Shown: piece by piece, positions 52,200-62,956 of the stretch
Layout: the number at the start of each line of letters is the position of its first letter
Numbering within the stretch: position 1 is the stretch's first letter
From: Cricetomys ansorgei
Lineage: Eukaryota; Chordata; Mammalia; Rodentia; Nesomyidae
Assembly: GCA_026225945.1 (NCBI GenBank)
Contig: JAMJFZ010000199.1
Span: 72,112,001 to 72,176,000 of the forward strand
Reading direction: 5' to 3'
Length of the DNA: 64,000 nt
Translations under genes and position numbers: made by a program
Notes under the pieces: model-generated
What the model was told of the DNA's origin: nothing
Database searches by the model: none
The model's input: the letters and a program-made list of their open reading frames with translations, nothing else

Positions 52200-54545
52200 A
52201 ATACTCTCTCAAAGAACCCCCACCCCCAACTTGTGACTTTCTCTGGTATGTCCCCTACCAACATTTCAAACCTCAAGAAACCTTCCTACCCCAGCCACTT
52301 TTTCATTACCTACCCACTCCAGTTTTGTCTTCCACTGCCTCTGCCCAACTTTGATTCTAGGAGCTGTAATTATAACCCCTGACTTACAAATATCCTCAAG
52401 CATTTGCTCTCATCACTGCCAGCAAACTCCCATGCTAGCCGAACGCAAGTCTCTGTCTTCCCTGCATGTGCACCCGACTAGCTGAGTGTTGTGGGAGGAA
52501 AGCCACAAAAGCTGATGTCACTGCACATCATAAATGGGTGATCCTACCAAGCTGCCCTTGTAGGCTTCTGGACTCTCCAAGATGACTTTTTTTTCCTCCT
52601 TTCTGGAACCTGTCTCATTCTCTCCCTACCATCTACTCTTTCCTACATGATGCTCTCTACCAATAGGTCATTATAAAAGAGAAGAAAGTGTCTGTCTTCT
52701 CACCGCCAAATCTTCAGTTCTGTCTACAGATACACATATCTACTTACATTCAAACACAAGAAAAAAGCTATTTCTCCTACCCAGAACCCACCTCACTATG
52801 GCACATGTCTTCTATCCCTTAAGTGCCTAGGTGAAACTGATTCTCCATCCATCCACTCTTTCTGATCATGATCAGGCCTGAAAAGAAACACTTATCTCAC
52901 CTTCTGAAAACCTCCATTTCTGCTCTCAAACACTGATGGGCAATGTGTAAATTAGTTCCTGACTTTGGAAGTCAGGCTGGCAATGCCCTGTGAAGTGTGG
53001 TAGCCTGTGGCACAGCAATGCCCCTCAAGTGGCTCATCTGAAAACAGACCCCAAGTGGGAACAAAAGTCTGTTACATTAATCTCTGTGAGTAAAATGCAA
53101 GGTTTAAACCTAAGTATCCAATAACGGGTTGGGCTAGATAAATTGTGATTATTAAAGATTGTCCTGTGATCTCATCCCTCACTCCCTTTCAGCTACCTGC
53201 CGTCCTACCGATTCCTCATTCGATTCACAGTAGAGCTCAAGTCATCAAGACCTGTCTCCTCTCCACGGTCCTCCTCTTTCTTCCTCCACCTGATCGAAGT
53301 TCCTAAGCCCTGTACTCTACTAAGTCAACTCAATCTACCTCTTCCATGTCACTTCACCCAATGAAGTAATCTAGCTTCTTAGCAAGAGTCAGCCAAGTTG
53401 GCAGCCTTTTTAAAATGTTCTCCTCTAGTTTTGGACATGCTACAACTTGGAGATTGTGTTGTTTTGTTTACCATTATCACTGGTCACTCCTCAGTGGCTT
53501 TTTGGGGAGTAGGGCTTTTTCTCTCATCAGAAAATATTCCTTATTCCTGTCTAGGTCATTCTCTTCTAAACTGTCTCCTCTATTCCCATTGTCTCAATCA
53601 TGCTGCTAATGACCAAGTGACATAGCTAGCCTAGACTGCCTCCCTTCCCATGTTCCAGTATCACTACTTGGCTGTCCCATGGGCATGACAAAATACTGCA
53701 TGCTCAAAACTGATTCCTTAAGCCCACCACCACCATCACCTCTGAAACACAGCATATCCTTGCCATTCCCCACCTCAGGAAATGGCACCACCCAGCAAGT
53801 ACAAGAACAAGGAAGGCCTGTAGACCTGTGCATCTGACTTCTTTTGATTGCACTCTCATAACACATTTCTTTCCTGGACCTCACAATTCTTTCCCCATTT
53901 CTGTTGCTGTTCCCCTTTAAAATATCTACTATGCTGCAGCCACAAAGCAAGGCCATAGCATATAAACACCCCACTTCTACAATGTCAGAATATATAGGGT
54001 TTTGTTTTCTATCCAAATCACTTTAATATCCTCTGTGCTCTGCTGAGTTCCCAACCTTCCAATCTCATTTCAAGCCATTATCTTCTGTCACTGCTCTGAC
54101 TACAATGGGATCTTATGTCAGCTCCTGACCCAATAAACTCCATCCATCTCCCCCAAACTCTAAACCCTTTTGTTCCTTCATCTCCACACCCCTCTACATT
54201 CGATCTTAGTTCTTGGAAAGGCTGGCCCCTCTTATCTTTCATGTCTTAACTTAAACACCCTTCCCAACTACTCCATCTGGATGAGGACCTCCCTCTAACC
54301 CTTGGTTCTCTATCACCATGCCCTGCTTCTTTTCCTCCTGACAGCTACCAAAAACCATTTAGACATTGTTTTCTTGTCTGTGCCTAATTTCTCCTTTAGA
54401 AAGCAGTACTGTGTGTCAGACATGATTGAGACCTTCTATCATGGAACATTTATTTTATCCCTTGACTTTTTGTTAGGGAAGGTCAAAGTTATTTGTAGGC
54501 ATTTCTGGCACCCAGCAACTGTCTAACCAAGTCCTATAAATAAAA
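52200..54545 (+). mobile_element. L2 LINE copy C, to 3' end
   Basis: C/T-rich sense L2 is clearest from 53400 on: CACTGGTCACTCCTCAGTGG and GGCATGACAAAATACTGCAT (decayed RT), CCATTCCCCACCTCAGGAAA, then 54240-54400 (CATGTCTTAACTTAAACACC, CTCCATCTGGATGAGGACC, CCTAATTTCTCCTTTAG). The part before 53150 is assigned by composition only. Small frames on either strand (for example 136 codons at 53606-54016, minus) are not genes. Confidence 0.5.
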
Positions 54546-55774
54546 TTAGAGTGCTACTAATTTCCCCCTAGTTACCAAAAGGATGGAAAGCTTTACTATC
54601 ACTACAAGCCATAAATAAACATTGGCATCAGTGGCTTTAAAATATGACAGTTAGAAATAGTCATAATGCTAGTATTAAAAGCAGCTCCAACTTACTCATT
54701 TATTTTAAGCTAATTTAATTATCAACATTCCAAAATGCCTCATTTCCAATGCTGTAAATGTATTCTCAGTATGATAAAACCACCCAACTGAAGCTGCATT
54801 CTGATCAAGGTAGGCATATGCAAGGCCAGAACCATGTCGTCCAGCTCAAAGCCACTGGTCCTATTCAAATTACTCAGAGTTCAGTTCCACAGCTACAGTC
54901 AAGTGCCACACATGGCTGGTAGATATCACAGTGAACATGGCAAACACCAACTGTTTTCACCCACAGAAAGCTCTGTGTGACAGAGCTGTTACAGAATGGT
55001 AACAATCAGGAAGCAGAAGGACTCTTCAGTACACAGAAGATGGTACTGCTATGTGTGCCTTCCGAGTGGGAAAGCTCCCGAAGCCTGTTCCCTGAAAGCA
55101 TCTTATTTTAGGTTAGGAGGGCTTCTGTTCTGGCAATCTGGCTAACTGTGCACCAAAGTTTAAAAAGACAAACAAGGAAAGAGATGTACAATGTAGTAGG
55201 AAATAGGGTACTGTGTTAGATATAAAGAAGACCCAAAGAGGAAAAATCCAAAAGGCACAGAAGATATAAACAAAACAAAGTAAAACAAAGGCAAAAACAG
55301 CATTTAGTAAGGAACACCAGTCCCTACCCCCACGTCACACGCTGACACTCCCAACCACTGCAGATGTTGACAGTTGTGCCATTTTCAGATGTGCCTACCT
55401 TTCACTGTTGAAAGAAACAGTTATGTAGCACTTTCTTAAAATACTTAATTCCAATGACTAAATCTTAAACATCTTGATTTTCAAAGGGAGAATCCTCTAA
55501 GCTGGTTAGGATACTCAACAACCAAAAAAAAAAAAAAAATTCTAAAAACTGTCTGGAGTGGTTAGACAACTCCAGTTAGCGAATATGAGCAAATGCTGCT
55601 TACAAAGCGAGTGTCTCCAATAAGAAAGCCCCCTAGATTTCTGGAACTATGGCTGAGCCACTGAAAGGGAGGGAAACAAAAATAAAACAAAGAATGGCTT
55701 AAAGGCTCAAAACACTCTGTGAATGGACTCCCTTGAAGTGTACAACATTTCACCAGCTGTCCATAGGTAGCCCA
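54546..55774. other. Unassigned sequence
   Basis: AT-rich and repeat-poor apart from an A16 run near 55524. It contains TTATTTTAAGCTAATTTAAT-type AT blocks. No gene signal. Confidence 0.4.
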
Positions 55775-55803
55775 GACACGATTTTATTTTTATTGTATGT
55801 GTA

Positions 55804-55868
<65 letters not shown>

Positions 55869-56018
55869 GCATTATCTGTGTTGCTAGTGCCCAAGGAGGC
55901 AAGAAGAGAGCACCAGATTCCCTGGAACTGGAGTTACAGATAGGTGTGAGCTGCCAAACTCAGGTCCTCTGGAAGAGCAGCAAGTGCTCTTACATGCTGA
56001 GCCATCTCTCCAGCCCCT
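55775..56018 (-). repeat. B3 SINE with embedded (TG)n, antisense
   Basis: A TTTTATTTTTATTGTATGTG tail gives way to (TG)n (55808-55866, one TATG interruption), then GCCCAAGGAGGCAAGAAGAG, GGAACTGGAGTTACAGATAG, CTCAGGTCCTCTGGAAGAGC and TGAGCCATCTCTCCAGCCCC. It lacks the GGTGCTGGGAA block. Confidence 0.93.
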
Positions 56019-57368
56019 CGAGAATTTTCCAATTGATACCATTTTTCTTCTAAAAAAAATTCTTTCAAGTAAAAAAGAAAGCACATGCACAGCTCTATTT
56101 AGAATGTGAGAACAAAACCATAAACCTTCTGAAAAGAGGGACACGGCTCCTCTGATGTATTATGACAAATTTCAACCTGTGTGTCACACATGCAGTCTTC
56201 TTTGGTGATAAATGAATTGTAAATATTTGATTTCAATGTTTGGGTGTTTTGTTTGTTTGTTGTGTTTTTTCAAAACAAAACTGGCTTAGTTTCTTTAAAA
56301 GTTTTGTACTCCTAAATTGTTTAACACTTTCAAAATGTGCTTTACAGTTTGAAAGGGCGAATGGAATCACCTCTTTTCTGAAGCCGCTTGTGATGACTCT
56401 TACTCCATTTGCACTGAACTTGAGTCAATCAGTGCTGTGTTGTTTAATCTAGCATACTTTAAAGATATTCTAGGATCAAATAACTGAGAATTATACTTAA
56501 AGCAATTTTACTACTTGTCCAATTTCAGAAATGGATGTTTTTGACGAAGTTTACAATACTGATAGGAAGAAAACAATCTGCAAAGGGGTGCCAGAGATGA
56601 GCTGACAGACAGGCAGATGCCAAATGCTGCAAAATTTAAAGAGCTACAATCAGGATAAGGGGTGTGTGAGAAACAGGCTCCCGACAGTTCCAGGTTTTGC
56701 TTGGAGGTTGGGGGATGGGTTTATGTAGCTTCTGCTCTGAACTGCCATGTGCATGCAGCTTTACAGAGCAAATTGTTAGAGTGAGAGCTGCCCTACCTTC
56801 TTAGATGAACACTTACAGTACCAACTCACACGTCTGAAAACAAGAGAAGATGTGGGAGTCTTCTGAGCTAGCAAGGACTGACTGGAGTAACCTAATTCTC
56901 TAAGAAGGTAGCCTATCTAAATCCACACTAGATGGACCACACTGTTCTAGCCCAGATTTAACCATGGTTTCAACAACAAAGAGCTCCTGAAAATTAGTAA
57001 AGACCACTAGTTTCAGGCTGTGACAATACTTCTAATAATACAAATGAGTTCGTTGTGGGTTACTTTAATTATTTCTGAAAAAACAATTTATTTTTAGTAA
57101 ATATTATAGTCCCCCACATGAAAGCTACAAACCACGCAGAAATGTTCTGCAAAGAGATAAAATGCTATTAATAGACCTATCAGTTGCTCCTTGCTTAGGC
57201 TGTAACATAGTTTCCACTTTAAGCTGATATGACCTCCCCTGACTTCTCTGGGTCTAATGTTCCTCTCATCTCAAGTCCCCACATTTATCTTTATCTCTAG
57301 GGTGCTTTAAGTGAAGCAAGCATGGCTGAGGGGAGGAAGAAAGAAGCTTCCCAAGCCTTCTCCTATAG
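56019..57368. other. Unassigned sequence
   Basis: No recognisable repeat or gene. A moderately AT-rich, repeat-poor block. Confidence 0.4.
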
Positions 57369-57605
57369 CAACGGTTCTCAACCTTCCTACTTCTGAGACT
57401 CCTTACTATAGTCCCTTATGTTGTGGTGATCCCCAACCATAAAATTATTTTCATTGCTATTTCATAACTAATTTACTGTTAGCTACTGTTACTAATTAGC
57501 TACTGTTGCTAATTGCTACAATTATGAATTGTAATGTACATATCTGATATGCAGATGGTCTTAGTTGACTCCCAAAGGGATCTCGAACAAAGTTGAAAAA
57601 TGCTG
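57369..57605 (+). mobile_element. URR1 hAT-Charlie DNA element with 8-bp TSD
   Basis: The left terminal repeat CAACGGTTCTCAACC and right AGTTGAAAAATGCTG are decayed inverted copies. Between them are CCCTTATGTTGTGGTGATCC, CCAACCATAAAATTATTTTC and GTAATGTACATATCTGATAT. Flanks are TCCTATAG and TCCTACAG, an 8-bp duplication with one mismatch, as hAT elements make. The interior has a small duplicated GCTACTGTT stretch. Confidence 0.92.
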
Positions 57606-57654
57606 TCCTACAGCAAAATTTAGGTAAATTTTGGGAGCTTAAAAAGGAATTCTT

Positions 57655-57780
57655 GTTGGTCAGTGGTAGAGCACACCTTTAATCTCAGCACTAGGGAGGC
57701 AGAGGTAGGCAAACCTCTATTTGAGGCCAGCTTGGTCTACACAGAGAAACCTAGTTTTGAATAAACAAACAAACAAATGA
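57655..57780 (+). repeat. B1 SINE, internally deleted
   Basis: GTGGTAGAGCACACCTTTAA, TCTCAGCACTAGGGAGGCAG, GAGGCCAGCTTGGTCTACAC and AGAGAAACCTAGTTTTGAAT. The 'gagtgagttccaggacagccagggctaca' unit is absent. Confidence 0.9.
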
Positions 57781-58108
57781 ATCTTTCCTTTGGTGTCCTT
57801 TGTGGGTGGGAACTCGACGGATGTTCAACAATCATCCATAGCAATGCTACACAATAAGCCACTCATGTGTCTCATATGTGCTTGATTGCTCTCTGATTTT
57901 CCTTAACCTGGGCTCCACAGTGAAACAGCCTTAAAACAAAACAATCCAAAAGAACAAATGTCAAAGTGTCTTAATATAAAGCAGAACATATTCTCTAATA
58001 ATAATAATTTAAAAAAAAAAAAAAAGCTAAGCAAAGGAACCAAAGACTAAATGTAAGAGATTAACTTTTCCTAAAAATTGTGACCTCAAGGATAAGGGGT
58101 GATTGTTT

Positions 58109-58136
58109 CTTCTTCCTCCTCCTCCTCCTCCTCTTC
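58109..58136. repeat. (TCC)n microsatellite
   Basis: CTTCTTCCTCCTCCTCCTCC with flanking TTC units. Confidence 0.9.
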
Positions 58137-58197
58137 TTTTTATTTTTGTTGCTGGCATTATTTTCACTTTAAAAGTTAAGGGGGCAGGGTGGGGGGA

Positions 58198-58305
58198 GTC
58201 AGGTGTGGTGGTCCATTCCTTTAACACCGGCACTGCAGAGTTCGAGGCCAGTATAGTCTACATAATGAGTTCAGGCCAGCCCAAGGCTATATAGTAAGAT
58301 CCTGT
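58198..58305 (+). repeat. Old B1/B4-like SINE with pyrimidine tail
   Basis: TCAGGTGTGGTGGTCCATTC, GAGTTCGAGGCCAGTATAGT, GAGTTCAGGCCAGCCCAAGG and AGTAAGATCCTGTCTTTTTT. A CTTTTCTTTCTTTTTC tract follows in place of an A-rich tail. Confidence 0.8.
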
Positions 58306-58340
58306 CTTTTTTCCTTTTCTTTCTTTTTCTTTTTCTTAAA

Positions 58341-58550
58341 GTGGGACTGGAGATGGGTTAGGGTTAAGAGCATTGGTTGCTCTTCTAGAGGATCCAGGTC
58401 CAATTCCCAGTGCCATTTCACAAAAGTCCGTAATTCCAGTTCCAAGGGATCCAACACCCTCTTCTTGCCTCCACACCCACAAGCAACAGGGATGCAAGTG
58501 GTAGACATAGATGCAGACAAAACACATAAAAATAAGTAAAAAAATTAAAA
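58341..58550 (+). repeat. B3 SINE
   Basis: GTGGGACTGGAGATGGGTTA, AAGAGCATTGGTTGCTCTTC, GTCCAATTCCCAGTGCCATT, ATTCCAGTTCCAAGGGATCC, CAACACCCTCTTCTTGCC and GACAAAACACATAAAAATAA. Confidence 0.93.
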
Positions 58551-58571
58551 CATACATATACAAAAGCTAAG

Positions 58572-58715
58572 TGTGGTTGGAAAGACGCCTCAGCTGAGTT
58601 CAATCCCTGGATCTCACATTAGGAAAGTATCAACCCCAAAACTGTCCTCTGGCCTCCATACATGCACCATGGTGTGTATGCATGCCTGTCCCTCCCACAA
58701 ATAAATAATTTGTAA
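58572..58715 (+). repeat. B2/B3-family SINE
   Basis: GTGGTTGGAAAGACGCCTCA, GTTCAATCCCTGGATCTCAC, AAACTGTCCTCTGGCCTCCA, CATGCACCATGGTGTGTATG and an ACAAATAAATAATTTG end. Part of the head is deleted. Confidence 0.8.
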
Positions 58716-59435
58716 ATTTAAAGGGCTAACAGATCTGAAATCTAACTCTTCTAGCTTCTAGCTGTGACTCAATCCATAATCCTAGAAGGCAGAAGTCTTG
58801 CCTCCAACCCACTGAGCCATTTTACTGCTCTTCTCACTAGCTGTGTCAGACCCAGAGTCCATCTCATCCCAGCCCTGTTGTTCAAGATGAAACTCTGAGT
58901 GAAACCTGGTTTTTCCTTCTCCAGCAAATCCTAAACCCTCCTATAAAAAGTTCTATGACTTTTGCAGTATCTGGTTCAGCAATTTTTATTTATTCTTGTT
59001 AATTTCATGTATGTTTTTATCTGTAAATGAGACTGAAATTTCCACAAAGTTATGAGCACCCAGGGGACAATGACATGCCATATGCATCTCTTTACCAACA
59101 GTATCATGGCAAGTGTGTATCACAGGCACATAGTAACTGTAACCAGGAATAACTCAACACTTCACCACTGGATAGAAACACCTCTATGAGCCTCACACAG
59201 CATAGGACTGGGAACTCCAACTTAACATCAGCAGAGTTAAACTGCAAGCACTTTATGGGGCGTGAAAGGCAGGGTTCCTGGGCATTAAACAAGGCTCACC
59301 TTTCCTTCGAGTCATTACAATTCCCAATTCAGAGAAACAAATATGTACCAGACAATGAGCAAAATTTCTCTTAACCCCAGGAAAATTCTTTCTCCTTGTC
59401 TCCATCCTCCTGCATCTTATTATCAAAGGTTTGAT

Positions 59436-59827
59436 AAAGGGAAGGGGAAGAGGAAAGGGAAAGGAAAGGAAGGGGAGGGGGGAGGAAGGAAGAAAAGAAA
59501 GGAAAGGGAAGGGAAGGGAAGGGGAGGGGAGGGGAGGGGAGGGGAGGGGAGGGGAGGGGAGGGGAGGGGAGGGGAGGGGAGGGGAGGGGAGGGGAGGGGA
59601 GGGGAGGGGAGGGGAGGGGAGGGGAGGGGGGGAGGGGAGGGGAGGGGAGGGGAGAGGGAGGGGAGAGGAGAGGAGAGGAGAGGAGAGGAGAGGAGAGAGG
59701 AGAGGAGAGGAGAGGAGAGGAGAGGAAAGGAAAAGGAAAGGAAAGGAAAGGAAAGGAAAGGAAAGGAAAGGAAAGGAAAGGAAAGGAAAGGAAAGGAAAG
59801 GAAAGGAAAGGAAAGGAAAGGAAGAGA
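59436..59827 (+). repeat. 392-nt uninterrupted purine tract: (GGGGA)n, (GGAGA)n, (GGAAA)n
   Basis: No C or T from 59436 to 59827. Zones run from mixed GGAAGGGGA to (GGGGA)n (about 59516-59655, with one GGGGGG variant), then GGAGA/GAGGA units (about 59660-59725), then (GGAAA)n (about 59726-59823). The two long 'proteins' (162 and 139 codons of Gly, Arg, Glu, Lys) read from it are low-complexity artefacts. Confidence 0.98.
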
Positions 59828-59840
59828 TTAGGGTTAGGGG
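59828..59840 (+). repeat. Telomere-like TTAGGGTTAGGGG
   Basis: Two TTAGGG units abut the purine tract exactly where the first pyrimidines appear. Too short to be a proper interstitial telomeric array, so it may be chance or microsatellite turnover. Confidence 0.6.
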
Positions 59841-59898
59841 TCCCTATTAAATCAGACTAGGATATATGAAAAACAAAACACTTTTTTGAAATTCTTCA

Positions 59899-59940
59899 TT
59901 CATTCATTCATCCATCCATCTATCTATCCATCCATCCACT
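59899..59940. repeat. (CATT)n(CATC)n tetranucleotide
   Basis: ATTCATTCATTCATCCATCC, CTATCTATCCATCCATCC. It probably expanded in the tail of the antisense SINE that follows. Confidence 0.9.
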
Positions 59941-59964
59941 TATTTGCTTGTTTGTTTCTTTAAT

Positions 59965-60095
59965 GGGGGGGAGGGGGGAGGGTTCAGAACAACTTTTGGG
60001 AGTCAGTTCTCTCCTTAGTCCCACCATGTGGGACCTAGGGCTGAAACTCAGATGGCATGAAGCACATTTACCCACTGCACCATCTCCCCAGCACC
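59965..60095 (-). repeat. B2/B3-family SINE, antisense
   Basis: GGTTCAGAACAACTTTTGGG, AGTCAGTTCTCTCCTTAGTC, CCACCATGTGGGACCTAGGG, CATTTACCCACTGCACCATC and TCCCCAGCAC are the reversed tRNA-SINE of the 'GCCAAGCC' subtype. Confidence 0.85.
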
Positions 60096-60169
60096 AAAGT
60101 CCTTGCTTCAAGACCAACCTAGTATGCATCCACGCATGCACACACACACAAAGAATATTCCCTTTTACC

Positions 60170-60214
60170 TTTTATAGGTGTGTGTGTGTATGTGTATATA
60201 TATATATGATATAA
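60170..60214. repeat. (TG)n(TA)n microsatellite
   Basis: GTGTGTGTGTATGTGTATAT then ATATATATGATATAAG. Confidence 0.85.
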
Positions 60215-60629
60215 GATATACCAAATACTGCTGATTCTATGTTATGAAAAAGACTTTATTAAGGAATTAAAAAAAAAAACTACTTCAAAATCCCTTTCTT
60301 CCTTTAAACCACTGAGAGGTGCCTGGTATTCACAAATACAAGACACAGAGAAAAGAAAAAGGAGTGTATCTTCCTACATGAAGGAGAGGGTTGGTGCTGA
60401 CCATACAAGACCGTGGAGGAAGGGGATACTGGTAGTACTCAAGGCTGTACCATCTTCTCTGCTGCTTCAGCTCATGAAGAATGTCTAGAGACCATCAGCT
60501 TGCATGAGCAGCAGAGCAGGAAGCAGTACTTGCTCTTCAGGACAGAAACAAAGCTAAGGGTCCCGACTTTCAGAGTATTAGAGTGAAATGGCTGGCAGGA
60601 CATCCCGGGCTTTTTCTGCCATCCACGGA

Positions 60630-60790
60630 GTGGGATAAAGTCTGGGCAGTAGAGTCAGATGGGCCTCCCTAACTAAGTGACCTTGGTGAGTGGGACAGCC
60701 TTTCTAGCCTGTAGTTTTCTCATCTATAAAACTGAGTGAGCAGTTATTTGTCCTAGTGAGTTGTGAGAATTTAACAAATAAAAAGCAAGC
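60630..60790 (+). repeat. MIR SINE
   Basis: GGGCAGTAGAGTCAGATGGG, AACTAAGTGACCTTGGTGAG, GTTTTCTCATCTATAAAACT and GTGAGTTGTGAGAATTTAAC follow MIR order. Confidence 0.8.
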
Positions 60791-60917
60791 TTCTTCAGAA
60801 CAGGCACCTATTACAAGTCAAATGCTTTCCCCCCATACCTCAAACCCTAGCAATACATGGAATGCTGCTGGCTTGTATGTGCCATAATCCTTCTTCTGTT
60901 TCTTTTCATCCCCCTCT

Positions 60918-61030
60918 TATTTTGAAGAATAGGACACCAAGCCCAAGAAGGTAAAGTAGTTTCCCCAGGGTTATACTATTAGTTAGCGACAAAATTAGAG
61001 CTAAAACCAGCTCCTTCTTGCTAAGTACAT
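60918..61030 (-). repeat. MIR SINE, antisense
   Basis: GAAGAATAGGACACCAAGCC, AAGGTAAAGTAGTTTCCCCA, GGGTTATACTATTAGTTAGC and ATTAGAGCTAAAACCAGC are the reversed MIR core and head. It lies about 130 bp from an oppositely oriented MIR. Confidence 0.75.
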
Positions 61031-61636
61031 TCACATCTCCTGGGGGTGGCTCAGAGTCTGTACCCCTTTCTTGGGTGATTCAGACACCCAAGAGTTAAAC
61101 ATTCAGCCTTACTAGGATTGGAGATGCCAGGCAGGACCTTAGGGGAGGAGGCCAGAGAAGCACTGAAATCCATTCCTCCTTGTGATTGGTTGGTTCCCAG
61201 GGGGGTGGGAAGAAGAAGAAGAGAGAAGAATGTCACCCGATCTGCACAGTAAACAACAGCAGGAGCATCTGTTCAGGTTCTCCACTAAATCTGTGACATA
61301 TTTCTGAATACTTGTGACCACCCCGTTCAGGAAATGGTAACTTCTGACCTTCACCAAAAAGTAGAGCCTTTGCTGTAAGGACTAGATTCCTGAGAATACA
61401 GTGGGGATGACTGAATGCTTATTAGGGCAGTTTCATATTTCCACAATGCAGAATCGGTGCCCCACACTCAAGTTCTGGAGCTGAAAGTTGACACCGCCAT
61501 CCTCCCCCTTTACAAAGTGGATCCAGCCTGGCTTCTCTCTGCCTGCTTTTTCCGCTCTGTCATTTTGGAAACATGACTTGGCTACTCAATCACATTCCCT
61601 CCTCTGGTTTGTCTCTATTCTCTTTAAGAAGGAGCC
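61031..61636. other. Unassigned sequence
   Basis: No gene or repeat I can name. It contains GGTTCCCAGGGGGGTGGGAA near 61192. Confidence 0.4.
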
Positions 61637-61786
61637 TCTCCAGAGAAAAGAGAAAGGAGAGACAGGAGAGAGGAGAGGTGGAGGGGAGAGGGGAGAAGGA
61701 AGAGAAAACAGGGGAGGGGGGGAAGAAGGGGGGAAGGAAGGGGAGGAGGGGGGAGGGAGGGAGGGAGGGAGAGGTGGGGAGAAAAC
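61637..61786 (+). repeat. Purine-rich tract, GA/GGA with (GGGA)n
   Basis: About 150 nt of nearly pure purine with only isolated pyrimidines (ACAGG, GGTGG, AACAGG), ending in (GGGA)n near 61751-61771. The 106- and 96-codon plus frames and the 98-codon minus frame here are compositional. Confidence 0.92.
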
Positions 61787-62428
61787 ACTATTTCATTGCA
61801 AGACATAACTCTGCAATTTGCGTTAGCACACACGTGTGGAAGGAAGAGAAGAGAGAAACCTAATACCCTGCCAAATCCATTGGGAGGTCTGCCCAAGTCA
61901 TTAAGCCAGGCTGGGGCCATTTAACTGAATTAGTTGAGGTGATGCCCTTCAGTCCTAGCTACATTCTCTCCCCCAGGGTAGAAGTAGGAAATGTGAGGCC
62001 CCCTCAGACCATGACTATCCAACTCTTTTTTGCCCAGGAGTTTCTCTGTTCTATTTCAAAATTTTACAGGGAGTGTGTCTGCTCTGGGAAGAGAACTGGA
62101 GCAGGATTTGCTCTGGCTAGCAGCTGACAAGGACTCTGCATGCTAAGCAGCGAAGAGCCACTGAAACCAACTTTGTGGCCGTTGTATCTATATAGTGCTA
62201 CAAATTCTAAACTGGTGTGTTTAGGGGGAGGGGTATGTTCCTGCTCAGTGACAAAGCTTGGAATCCTAAACTAAGTCAGGGCATGGGTTGAAGCTGAGCT
62301 CACCTTTGGGTGGCCTCAGAACCAGGCTGGGCCAAATCCTCCCCTGCCCAACTGAACAAACCAGAAATGCTGGACAGCCCCATCTTTCCAGAAGTGGAGA
62401 TTATAGAAAACCTGCAATCATTCTGACC
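61787..62428. other. Unassigned sequence
   Basis: No supported gene or repeat. Confidence 0.4.
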
Positions 62429-62471
62429 TCAAGGGCGGGAGGGGGGGATGGGGGCGGGGGCAGGGAGAAAA
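62429..62471 (+). repeat. G-rich tract with G-quadruplex pattern
   Basis: AAGGGCGGGAGGGGGGGATG followed by GGGGCGGGGGCAGGGAG gives at least five G runs of three or more, separated by short loops. Confidence 0.75.
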
Positions 62472-62695
62472 GAAAACCCTCCACATAGCTGAGAAAATAA
62501 ATGGCAGGGTCTTCCTATAGGCCCTCTCTGTGTTGGCTCTGTTATCCCAAAGCCAAGTTTAACTTCCACTATGTTGCTAATGCCCATTGCTAATGCCCTT
62601 TGCTAACCCAGGTGTCTCCTCTATACATCTTAGAAGCACTGGTGACCAGGCAGTCATTTCTCAGGAATGTTCAACAAATTAATACTCAGGGGAGA

Positions 62696-62956
62696 CAAGA
62701 GCATAGCTATTAGAAGCACGGTTGGCTGTCAGGCAGGCCTAGGTTTAAATACCTGTTCCACCACTTTCAGCCTCTAAGACTTGACCCTCACTAAAACTCA
62801 GTCTATGTATCTGTAAAACACAGCTTCTCCCAGTCACATTGGATAGAGAGTGGTCGTTAAGATAATGAGGAGTTGAAGGGATGTGTACATAGGTGTGTGT
62901 ACTTAGTGTGGTACCTGATGCATAGTAAGCATTCAATAAATAGTAGCTGTTGCTAT
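62696..62956 (+). repeat. MIR SINE, essentially full length
   Basis: GAGCATAGCTATTAGAAGCA, GGCCTAGGTTTAAATACCTG, TTCCACCACTTTCAGCCTCT, AACTCAGTCTATGTATCTGT, AAGATAATGAGGAGTTGAAG, GTACCTGATGCATAGTAAGC and ATTCAATAAATAGTAGCTGT cover the tRNA-like head, core and LINE-like tail. Confidence 0.88.

Noticed and set aside
53606..54016. 136-codon minus-strand frame
   Set aside because: It is antisense to a decayed L2 LINE.
59343..59850. Two overlapping plus-strand frames of 162 and 139 codons rich in Gly, Arg, Glu and Lys
   Set aside because: They are read through an uninterrupted purine pentamer repeat, which is open by composition. No coding signal.
61488..61920. Frames of 96-106 codons on both strands
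   Set aside because: They overlap a GA-rich low-complexity tract. Charged or Leu/Pro/Ser-rich composition follows from the repeat.
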